From: Artemia franciscana
Lineage: Eukaryota; Arthropoda; Branchiopoda; Anostraca; Artemiidae
Direction: 5' to 3'
NCBI RefSeq assembly: GCF_032884065.1
Contig: NW_027062617.1
Span: 62,001 to 126,000 of the forward strand
DNA: 64,000 nt
A program made the position numbers and the translations under genes. The stretch's first letter is position 1. Each line of letters begins with the position of its first letter. This document shows, one piece after another, positions 22,546-32,085 of the stretch. The notes beneath the pieces were generated by a model. The model was not told the origin of the DNA. It ran no database searches and saw nothing but the letters and a program-made list of their open reading frames with translations.

Positions 22546-22592
22546 ACGACTAAACATATTTTGTTTTTGCATGGTTAATAACTGAGAAGTGC
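22544..22592. repeat. Left copy of 49-bp direct repeat bracketing the satellite
   Basis: GGACGACTAAACATATTTTG followed by TTTTTGCATGGTTAATAACT and GAGAAGTGC. The right copy at 26824-26872 differs at two positions. It is not part of the 101-bp satellite unit. Confidence 0.85.
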
Positions 22593-22632
22593 CCTAATCA
22601 ACATCAACAGAGAAACATCAACAGAGGTAAAT

Positions 22633-25600
22633 CATGAAACAGCACAACTAAGCATCCTAAATCTTACGTTTCAAACAAAAAACTTCCAAAATACACTTGG
22701 GAACACCAGCAAAGCTAATAGAAAAAACCAAACCATGAAACAACACAACTAAGCATCCTAAATCTTACGTTTCAAACAAAAAACTTCCAAAATACACTTG
22801 GAAACACCAGCAAAGCAAATAGAAAAAAACCAAACCATGAAATAACACAACTAAGCATCCTAAATCTTACGTTTCAAACAGAAAACCTCCAAAATACACT
22901 TGGAAACACCAGCAAAGCTATTAGAAAAAACCAAACCATGAAACAACACAACTAAGCATCCTAAATCTTACGTTTCAAGCAAAAAAACTTCCAAAATACA
23001 CTTGGAAACACCAGCAAAGCTAATAGAAAAAACCAAACCATGAAACAACACAACTAAGCATCCTAAATCTTACGTTTCGAACAAAAAACTTCCAAAATAC
23101 ACTTGGAAACACCAGCAAAGCTAATAGAAAAAACCAAACCACGAAACAACACAACTAAGCATCCTAAATCTTACGTTTCAAACAAAAAACTTCCAAAATA
23201 CACTTGGAAACACCAGCAAAGCTAATAAAAAAAAAAAAAACCATGAAACAACATAACTAAGCATCCTAAATCTTACGTTTCAAACAAAAAACTTCCAAAA
23301 TACACTTGGAAACACCAGCAAAGCAAATAGAAAAAAACCAAACCATGAAACAACACAACTAAGCATCCTAAATCTTACGTTTCAAACAAAAAACCTCCAA
23401 AATACACTTGGAAACACAGGCAAAGCTAATAGAAAAAAACAAACCATGAAACAACACAACTAAGCATCCTAAATCTTACGTTTCAAGCAAAAAACTTCCA
23501 AAATACACTTGGAAACACCAGCAAAGCTAATGGAAAAAACCAAACCATGAAACAACACAACTAAGCATCCTAAATCTTACGTTTCAAACAAAAAACTTCC
23601 AAAATACACTTGGAAACACCAGCAAAGCTAATAGAAAAACCAAACCATGAAACAACACAACTAAGCATCCTAAATCTTACGTTTCGAACAAAAAACATCC
23701 AAAATACACTTGGAAACACCAGCAAAGCTAATAGAAAAAACCAAACCATGAAACAACACAACTAAGCATCCTAAATCTTACGTTTCGAACAAAAAACTTC
23801 CAAAATACACTTGGAAACACCAGCAAAGCTAATAGAAAAAGCCAAACCACGAAACAACACAACTAATCATCCTAAATCTTACGTTTCAAACAAAAAACTT
23901 CCAAAATACACTTGGAAACACCAGCAAAGCTAATAAAAAAAACAAAACCATGAAACAACACAACTAAACATCATAAATCTTACGTTTCAAACAAAAACTT
24001 CCAAAATACACTTGGAAACACCAGCAAAGCTAATAGAAAAAACCAAACCATGAAACAACACAACTAAGCATCCTAAATCTTACGTTTCGAACAAAAAACT
24101 TCCAAAATACACTTGGAGACACCAGCAAAGCTAATAGAAAAAGCCAAACCACGAAACAACACAACTAAGCATCCTAAATCTTACGTTTCAAACAAAAAAC
24201 TTCCAAAATACACTTGGAAACACCAGCAAAGCTAATAAAAAAAACAAAACCATGAAACAACATAACTAAGCATCCTAAATCTTACGTTTCAAACAAAAAA
24301 CTTCCAAAATACACTTGGAAACACCGGCAAAGCAAATAGAAAAAAACCAAACCATGAAACAACACAACTAAGCATCCTAAATCTTACGTTTCAAACAAAA
24401 AACCTCCAAAATACACTTGGAAACACCAGCAAAGCTAATAGAAAAAAACAAACCATGAAACAACACAACTAAGCATCCTAAATCTTACGTTTCAAGCAAA
24501 AAACTTCCAAAATACACTTGGAAACACCAGCAAAGCTAATAGAAAAAACCAAACCATGAAACAACACAACTAAGCATCCTGAATCTTACGTTTCGAACAA
24601 AAAACTTCCAAAATACACTTGGAAACACCAGCAAAGCTAATAGAAAAAAACAAACCATGAAACAACACAACTAAGCATCCTAAATCTTACGTTTCGAACA
24701 AAAAACTTCCAAAATACACTTGGAAACACCAGCAAAGCTAATAGAAAAAGCCAAACCACGAAACAACACAACTAATCATCCTAAATCTTACGTTTCAAAC
24801 AAAAAACTTCCAAAATACACTTGGAAACACCAGCAAAGCTAATAAAAAAAACAAAACCATGAAACAACATAAATAAGCATCCTAAATCTTACGTTTCAAA
24901 CAAAAAACTTCCAAAATACACTTGGAAACACCAGCAAAGCAAATAGAAAAAAACCAAACCATGAAACAACACAACTAAGCATCCTAAATCTTACGTTTCA
25001 AACAAAAAACCTCCAAAATACACTTGGAAACACCAGCAAAGCTAATAGAAAAAAAAAAACCATGAAACAACACAACTAAGCATCATAAATCTTACGTTTC
25101 AAACAAAAAACTTCCAAAATACACTTGGAAACACCAGCAAAGCTAATAGAAAAAACCAAACCATGAAACAACACAACTAAGCATCCTAAATCTTACGTTT
25201 CGAACAAAAAACTTCCAAAATACACTTGGAAACACCAGCAAAGCTAATAGAAAAAACCAAACCATGAAACAACACAACTAAGCATCCTAAATCTTACGTT
25301 TCAAACAAAAAACTTCCAAAATACACTTGGAAACACCAGCAAAGCTAATAGAAAAAAACAAACCACGAAACAACACAACTAAGCATCCTAAATCTTACGT
25401 TTCGAACAAAAAACTTCCAAAATACACTTGGAAACACCAGCAAAGCAAATAGAAAAAAAACAAACCATGAAACAACACAACTAAGCATCCTAAATCTTAC
25501 GTTTCAAACAAAAAACCTCCAAAATACACTTGGAAACACCAGCAAAGCTAATAGAAAAAACCAAACCATGAAACAACACAACTAAGCATCCTAAATCTTA

Positions 25601-26823
25601 CGTTTCAAGCAAAAAACTTCCAAAATACACTTGGAAACACCAGCAAAGCTAATAGAAAAAACCAAACCATGAAACAACACAACTAAGCATCATAAATCTT
25701 ACGTTTCAAACAAAAAACTTCCAAAATACACTTGGAAACACCAGCAAAGCTAATAGAAAAAACCAAACCATGAAACAACACAACTAAGCATCCTAAATCT
25801 TACGTTTCGAACAAAAAACTTCCAAAATACACTTGGAAACACCAGCAAAGCTAATAGAAAAAAACAAACCATGAAACAACACAACTAAGCATCCTAAATC
25901 TTACGTTTCGAACAAAAAACTTCCAAAATACACTTGGAAACACCAGCAAAGCTAATAGAAAAAAACAAACCATGAAACAACACAACTAAGCATCCTAAAT
26001 CTTACGTTTTGAACAAAAAACTTCCAAAATACACTTGGAAACACCAGCAAAGCTAATAGAAAAAAACAAACCATGAAACAACACAACTAAGCATCATAAA
26101 TCTTACGTTTCAAACAAAAAACTTCCAAAATACACTTGGAAACACCAGCAAAGCTAATAGAAAAAAACAAACCACGAAACAACACAACTAAGCATCCTAA
26201 ATCTTACGTTTCAAACAAAAAACTTCCAAAATACACTTGGAAACACCAGCAAAGCTAATAGAAAAAACTAACCATGAAACAACACAACTAAACTTCCTAA
26301 ATCTTACGTTACAAACAGAAACTTCAAAAATACACTTGGAAACACCAACAACACTAATACATACAATCTAAACAACGAAACAGCAATACTAAACAACTTC
26401 TTCTAAATTACCCTTTGAAACACTAACAAAGAGAAGCCAAACTATGAAACAACACGACTAAACATCCTAAATCTTACGTTACAAACAGAAACTTCCAAAA
26501 TACACTTGGAAACACCAACAACACTAATACATACAATCTAAACAACGAAACAGCAATACTAAACAACTTCTTCTAAATTACCCTTTGAAACACTAACAAA
26601 GAGAAGCCAAACTATGAAACAACACAACTAAACATCCTAAGTCATATGTTTCAAACGAAAACTTCTAAATAAACTTGGAAACACTAAAACAGCTAACACA
26701 AACAAGCTAAATCATGAAACAGCACAACAAAACACCCTAAATCATACGTTTCAAACATAAAATATCCAAAATACACTTGTAAATACCAACTAAGCTAACA
26801 CAAACAAGCTAAACCAGGAAACA
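22633..26823. repeat. 101-102 bp satellite array, about 41 units
   Basis: The unit runs CATGAAACAACACAACTAAG, CATCCTAAATCTTACGTTTC, (A/G)AACAAAAAACTTCC, AAAATACACTTGGAAACACC, AGCAAAGCTAATAG and an A-run with CC. About 36 units up to 26280 are nearly identical; those beyond are worn. Recurrent variants (GTTTCGAAC, AACCTCC, AGCAAATAG, CATAACTAAG) form a higher-order pattern: the same three-unit series starts near 23251, 24260 and 24868. The only difference among most units is A-run length or one base. Minus-strand frames inside are repeat by-products. Confidence 0.97.
26283..26630. repeat. Two 170-bp composite units at the satellite's right edge
   Basis: The segment with ACAAACAGAAACTTC and AACACCAACAACACTAATAC, then AACAACTTCTTCTAAATTAC and CACTAACAAAGAGAAGCC, occurs twice with a 170-bp offset (ACAAACAGAA at 26311 and 26481). 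Each unit equals a satellite unit enlarged by about 70 bp of new sequence, suggesting a derived unit that amplified at the array edge. Confidence 0.8.
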
Positions 26824-26872
26824 GGACGACCAAACATATTTTGTTTTTGCATGGTTAATAATTGAGAAGTGC
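26824..26872. repeat. Right copy of 49-bp direct repeat bracketing the satellite
   Basis: Matches 22544-22592 with two mismatches, same orientation. Unit-like sequence runs right up to it, so the array seems to have expanded between the two copies. Confidence 0.85.
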
Positions 26873-27059
26873 ATTAAAAACGTCTTTGGTCCTCAGAGTA
26901 ATATATTAGGATATAACCTTTGATTTTGTTGTTAGAAGAGCTTTAGCAAAGGTCTTTTTTCTTATAGGGTACACCAGACAAATATATTAAAGTAAATTTA
27001 TGCTATGTACGAGAATAGTACTGCTGTGGTTTAGGAAATGAAGTTCCTAAACCACACAG

Positions 27060-27310
27060 GGTGATTCTAAACAACAGGGGTGATCGTATCGAACCAGTGG
27101 TCCTAGAATTTTGCAAGAGGGCTCATTTGAACGGAAATTAAAAGTTTGACTCTTTCTCGCAACTATACTTTATAAAACAATAAAACAAGAACTTCAGCGT
27201 AAAGAGCGGGGTGTTGAGGAGGGGACAGCCCCTTTCATATACGAAATAATTTCTGTTCAATTTAAGTTTTAATGTCGCTCCTTACTTTCAGTTAGAAAGA
27301 ACTTTTAATT
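27060..27310 (+). mobile_element. Q element copy 4, chimeric remnant
   Basis: Starts in the Q middle (GGGGTGATCGTATCG, TGGTCCTAGAATTT, AGAGGGCTCATTTG). At AAAAGTTTGACTCTTTCT it jumps to the loop of the Q right-end palindrome and follows the right arm (TAAAGAGCGGGGTG to TGTCGCTCCTTACTTTCAGT). The junction lies in AAAGTTTGAC, a phrase close to both donor points, consistent with deletion at microhomology. Confidence 0.75.
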
Positions 27311-27363
27311 TAATACTCTATAATCTAAAACTACTCTGATAGCTATTCTTTTTTTAATTGCAG

Positions 27364-27462
27364 AATCTGGAGGCGTTAAATATCTCGGTGTTTGATGAAC
27401 ATTTTCACCAAAATCGTTATTTTTTAATAGCGTCCGTCCAATACTTCGCCATTGCTCGATAA
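27364..27462 (+). CDS. Possible terminal exon (hypothetical)
   Basis: A pyrimidine tract TTCTTTTTTTAATTGCAG ends at 27363. The frame directly after it is open for 32 codons and ends in TAA at 27460-27462. The predicted peptide begins NLEALNISVFDEHFHQNRYF and is rich in aromatic residues. I recognise no family. A strong acceptor plus a modest open frame can arise by chance in AT-rich DNA, so this is only a candidate. It lies just beyond the right arm of Q copy 4, so the acceptor is outside the transposon. Confidence 0.15.
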   Translation, partial: NLEALNISVFDEHFHQNRYFLIASVQYFAIAR

Positions 27463-27689
27463 AACTGAAGAAGTTCCAGTTTTATTTTTCTCTAGTAGGC
27501 TATTTTTTGTTGTTTGTAATTCCTTTACTCTTTTCAATTTTGACAGAGTTTTTTCATTACCTTTCAAAAAGTGATTGTCTCTATTCTTTGATACCTATCA
27601 AAAACCAGCGAGAGAACGTTGAAATATCGACGTTTTTTCTGCGTTAGTAAAAGTGTCATGTTCATAAGACTATTCCGCTTCATGAAATG

Positions 27690-28030
27690 TAATTAAACTA
27701 ATAAAAAAGATTTTTCAACTAAAAATAATGATCAACTTTAAAACCTAAGGTAAACTAGAACTATCCTGTATGTAAGGGGGGGCAGCACCCTCCCGAATTT
27801 CTCACTCATTAAGCAAAAGTTTTTTAGTGCATTAAAATCCTTTTTTTCAAATTGAATGGCCCTTAAAGTGCTATTAAATAATTTGGACAGAAGTCTAGCT
27901 TTAGAGTAAGAGCAAATAGTTAAGTATTAGATGACCCCCTCCTCATATAAGGAATAATTTCCGTTCATTTTATGTTTCAAAGATTCTCCTTGCTTCCAGT
28001 TAAAAAACTAGTTTTTAAACCTAATTTCTG
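27690..28030 (+). mobile_element. Q right-end palindrome, diverged copy 5
   Basis: TAATAAAAAAGATTTTTCAA, AACTAGAACTATCC and a G-run are mirrored by CCCCCTCCTCATATAAGGAA, TTTCCGTTCATTTTATG, GCTTCCAGTTAAAAAACTAG. The arms match worse than in copies 1 and 6, and the loop is longer (about 100 bp). Only the Q right end is present. Confidence 0.6.
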
Positions 28031-28588
28031 ATTAAAGATAAAGTACTTTTAGGTGATGTTTTTTCTTTATGGTTTGGGAGGGGGAAGCTGGTTACGGTCT
28101 ATAATTAGGCACCTAAAAAACTGGGTTCCTCTTTTTTAGACCAATGTTTACATTGAGTCTAAAAGTTCTCAAATATGTGAAATGGCTGCACAAAAAGTAT
28201 TAGCGACGATCAAATTCGGAAAAATGGTAATTTATTCCCGAGAAATTTCCCCGATATTAGTATTAGTTTTAAAAAAGAGACCTTTTTAATTAAAATAGGT
28301 CTTTCAGGAAAACTTGAAAGAGTGGCCTGTAAAACACAAGTACCAAGTACCAAAAATTATTTTGGTTTGAAATGTTTCCACCCTGTGTATTTTCCTTATT
28401 ACGCTATCCCATTTGGTGCTTACATCCAAACTAGCCTATAACCCCTCAACCATTACTACCTCAATAAACAAACAACCAGACTTCATGTCACCTTTTGCAA
28501 ATAACAGTAGCGGAAATTACAAGGGCTTCAACAATGTATCAAATACCATTAAATCCTCCTTGTCTAATTAATTTTGATCATTTTTCAG

Positions 28589-28839
28589 AAAAACTTGTTG
28601 CTAAGAAATAAAAAGGAGTATTATTTCGGCATCGCACTGATAAAAGCCTGTCGTCCGCTCTCGCCTTGCAATGGGTCTCCATCGAGTAGTCTATGTTCCT
28701 GTTATTGTGCGTTATACATCTCTAGATGTGGAGTATTGGAAAATTCTTTCTATGGCCGAACGAAAAAAGATCAGATATGCGCAAGTCCGCCCCAGGGAAT
28801 ATGCCATTAGCACGGAGCTACTTGCAAGAGCCATGCTTG
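28589..28839 (+). CDS. Candidate first coding exon of a host gene (unknown, weakly PPTase-like)
   Basis: A branch/pyrimidine tract ATCATTTTTCAG ends at 28588 and a donor-like GGTAAGAG stands at 28839-28846. Between them an ATG at 28671, with G at -3 and +4, opens a frame for 56 codons to the donor. The peptide starts MGLHRVVYVPVIVRYTSLDV and ends KKIRYAQVRPREYAISTELL then ARAMLG. Spacing of charged residues in AERKKIRYAQVRPRE..ISTELLARAML recalls the N-terminal part of Sfp/Lys5-type phosphopantetheinyl transferases (E..(R/K)I..F...+D...S..LLR..L). That is an impression, not an established match. Codon use is less AT-biased than its surroundings. No second exon is seen; the frame continues to 28919 into the presumed intron. 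Confidence 0.25.
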
Positions 28840-29224
28840 GTAAGAGCTCAGTTATATTATTACAGCCAATACATACTATAAAAGTGCGATTTACTTATTT
28901 TCAGGAACTAACTTTTTAAAACTGATTATTTTTATCATCGTGCAAGACGGACTTAAAGTGACAGTGAATTAATTAAAGGTCATACAACCTTCAAATCAAG
29001 TGCTTACGAATATAGACTTTGCTGCAATCCGGGGGGATAAGTAGGCTACATCCACCTAAACACGTAGGGTACGACTATATGGCGTGTCTAGAACCCTGAG
29101 CTATGAAAGAAAATTTGTAAATTTTTGATTCATTTATTGTTGACATAGCTAAGAAATACATACACCTCTAGAATCAATAACTTATTCCTGAATCCAAAGA
29201 TAAAAATACTTTCCGTCGCAAATT

Positions 29225-29390
29225 TACACCCCCCCCCCAACCCTAATTGACAAATGTATACCCTGAACCGTAAATATGCAATGAGTTTTCAATCGTTTTA
29301 ATATACCGTCACATCAATTTAATGCATGGATTCAGTCACATATACATTTGAGGGTATACATTTGATCATTGGGGGAGAGGGGGTAAGCAC
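29225..29390. mobile_element. Small MITE-like inverted-repeat element
   Basis: CAAATGTATACCCT (29251-29264) is mirrored exactly by AGGGTATACATTTG (29351-29364). Outside this the symmetry continues with a C-run and AATTGA on the left against TGATCA and a G-run on the right. The total is about 165 bp with no coding potential. Target-site duplications are not obvious. Confidence 0.55.
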
Positions 29391-30374
29391 AGCTGTAACG
29401 GAAATGAACGTTATATTTGGATTCAGTTATGAAATTCTGATTTTTAAAAGTGTGCCTAATTCATAGCTATCTTTTTACCAGAAATCATCTTACCTGCCTT
29501 TCTTTTATTCACTGATTGACATGAATTTAAACAACAATTTTTGTAATTTTAGCATTAATATTTTTCATCTAGCCCATTAATTTTTACTGAAATTATTCAG
29601 ACTTATGTTCGTTTTAGTCATTTTTTTTAAATCTTTTAAAATTAGGAAATCTTACAGTTAATACCTTTTCAATGATTTGGAAGACTATTGAGAAATTGTG
29701 ATTTAAACTTAGCCTCTATACTCCATCTTAGTCACGGAGGCTTTTGATCCCTAACAAACAAACAAAAAAACATACCTCTTCCTTTGCCAGTAAACAATGA
29801 GACAGGGTGGCAGGCTAGGGTTCCATAGTACGAATGACTAAGAAAAGCCCTTGTAAATAACCTTCGAATTTATTTTTGCTACTTGTCAAGAAAATAATGC
29901 GAAGTCTTTCAGGTGATCATTTTGCCGGTACTCATTTCGTGACATTTGCAATTCTGAGATAATGCCGAGTGGGTCCATTTTCAAAAATCGTGTAAACCAG
30001 GTGGCGAAAATGTAACCCTAGGAGGCACGACGTATTGTGAGTGTGCTATTATGCGAGGTGTGGCAAAAAAATATTACTTGGAGATATACGCCTGATAGCT
30101 AAGAGTGGGTGACCCCTTAGTATTATCATAAGATTTTGCAAAACACGTTTTCCATACGACTAACCCAAGGATGACTAAAATCAAAGCTCTTGCATAACAT
30201 ACTACCTTCGCTATTTTTAGTCACCAACAAAAATATAATATCTTCCTCCACATTAAGAATTTGGGTTCATAATTTCTTGGCGTCATGAAAAAAAAAACAG
30301 TCTTTCGTCGCAACAACTCTTGGTTTACACAGAAACAACTGCTGGAATAGGGATTATTCTTGAACCGTATTAGT

Positions 30375-30570
30375 GGGCAATGTTATCACCAATGTTAAAG
30401 CAGGTCGTCCTTGCCTGGGTTGGGAGGATGTCATAAATAATGATTTAAAGGAAATGGGAACTTCCTGGGAGAGTGTAAAGAGGGAGGCTTTGAATAGATT
30501 AGGTTGGAGGAGGAGCATGCGTAGCTGTGTTGGCCTAAGACGGCTTGGTGCTCCAGTGAGTTATTAGAAG
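30375..30570 (+). pseudogene. LINE-E: RTE-like LINE C-terminal fragment
   Basis: A 64-codon frame reads AGRPCLGWEDVINNDLKEMG, TSWESVKREALNRLGWRRSM, RSCVGLRRLGAPVSY. This is the conserved end of RTE-like LINE proteins (GRPxLRWxDVIxxDL, W...A.(D/N)R..WR..V). Codons after the stop lead into AGAAGTAGTAGTTG, a short repeat that may be the 3' tail. Only the final part is present. It probably belongs to the same family as LINE-F and LINE-D. Confidence 0.75.
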
Positions 30571-30834
30571 TAGTAGTTGTAGCAATTATCGCCGTTTTGC
30601 CCCCATACAATTGTCTCATCTATGAATGTTGCGGTTGCTTAGAAGTAATTGCAAATTTCCCGACAAAAGCAGCATTTTTCAAAATATTCTTTATAAATAT
30701 TCCTTTACAAAGTAACTAAAAGCGCTTGAATTGGAATATACATTATACAAAACAAGGGAAAACAATGAGGAAATTTGTGAAGACAGTACATACAGCCAAA
30801 GCGGATATTTCGGCTATATATGCAACAGCCGTCA

Positions 30835-30846
30835 TAATAGAAAACA
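30835..30846. other. Left target-site duplication of SINE-2
   Basis: TAATAGAAAACA here matches TAATAGAGAACA at 31044-31055 with one mismatch. Confidence 0.65.
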
Positions 30847-31043
30847 CAAAGGATAAAGGATAAAGATCCTCCTTAGCCTTTGCTCTGGTGGATCTGAAAC
30901 TGAAATCGACGTCTCAGTTGCTGGGTCTTTTCTACAGTAGCGAGACAAATAGCAACCTAGTTGCCCAAAGTTTCTGCGTCAGGGATCGAACCCCAGGCCC
31001 TGTATTGCCAAACAGAGCATTAATCTACTGTGCCACAACAGGG
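30847..31043 (-). mobile_element. SINE-2: tRNA-derived SINE, 197 bp
   Basis: On the minus strand it begins ACCCTGTTGTGGCACAGTAG, containing an A-box-like TGGCACAGTAG. A B-box-like GGGTTCGATCC follows about 45 bases later, then CTGACGCAGAAACTTTGGGC and the body. The 3' tail is a short repeat of ATCCTTT (AAAGGAT on the plus strand, 30848-30870). It is flanked by 12-bp near-identical target-site duplications, the mark of LINE-mediated insertion. The body start GACGCAGnnACnTT resembles that of the SINE at 49700-50056, so the two families may be related. Confidence 0.75.
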
Positions 31044-31149
31044 TAATAGAGAACATACTTACCCCCCCCCCAGAAAAAAAAAAACATCGATAAAAGAAAA
31101 TTTCAAACTAAAACCATAAAATAGATAAGCTTTGTCGCTAATATTCTTA

Positions 31150-32085
31150 GTTCCCTTTTTGACTTTCGCCCCTAAGACGCCACCTGCTTTTTTACGAACT
31201 ATTTACCCAAAATTATTCCATCCATCCTTTACATTGTCAAATTTTAGACTCCAGTTTCATATCCGACCGTTCCTTGAAAGTTTCTCTTAAATTCTCCTCC
31301 CGGAGTCTATCAATATCATATCCTCCATGAAGATGGTTACCCTTCCTAAATTTCACCTTTACAATAATTATAGACACTATTATATGGTGATATTGACTTT
31401 TACCATCAATAACAACACTCCTATATAGGCTACCATGGTTTCTTGTATCAATCCTGCCAGTCTTTGATTTGCACTAGCACAATCAATAAGGTTGGCCGTC
31501 TTACCATCATATGGGCACCATGCTAGCTTGTAGACCACGTTATTACCAAATACTGTAATGGTTGTGACTAGATTGTTATACCTACAAAATTCCAGCAGGC
31601 TATAACTGTTGATATTTTCATTCCTGCACCAAATTTACCTGGCCTGGGATACCATCTATCCCTATTTCTACCAACCAACACTTCAAAATCTCCTAATAAA
31701 AATGCCATAAATCTACCTGGGATCCTGTGTATTTGTTCCTGTCCCTGTGAAATTCAGCTGAATCACTACTATCTCCATCAGTCGGTCCTACATGGACATG
31801 TACTGCTAGGACTGATACCTTGCACTCATTAATTGTAAAATGAGCAACCAGAATTCTATTTCTTATTTCTTCCCTTCCGAAGCAAGACTCAGCAGCTTCT
31901 TTATTCATCATGGACCCGATCCCTTGCCTATGAACCCCATCCTTCCTGCCCAAGTGAATAAATTCTATATTACCTAACTTCATTCTTCCTATCCCCTGGG
32001 ATATAGTTTCTGAAACTCCTAATAAGTCAAGTTTAAAACGTCCAATTTCGTCAGTCAAAATGTCAATACGGTAGCTGTTTTTTAA
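31150..32085 (-). pseudogene. LINE-D: RTE-like LINE endonuclease fragment
   Basis: A 121-codon minus-strand frame (32058-31693) reads DEIGRFKLDLLGVSETISQG and later HLGRKDGVHRQGIGSMMNKE, ILVAHFTINECKVSVLAVHV. This matches apurinic-like endonuclease domains of RTE LINEs (M.(R/E)(Y/F)KLDILGLSE, GR.D...R.GVG, R...A.F). The frame is broken after 31693, then MAFLLGDFEVLVGRNRDRWY (the GDFN motif, with N lost), KTANLIDCASANQRLAG-like residues and a basic C-terminal part follow to about 31150. The RT is absent. Confidence 0.8.

Noticed and set aside
22633..26823. CRISPR-like regular repeats
   Set aside because: Units of 101 bp follow each other without variable spacers and the surroundings are eukaryotic transposons; this is a satellite.
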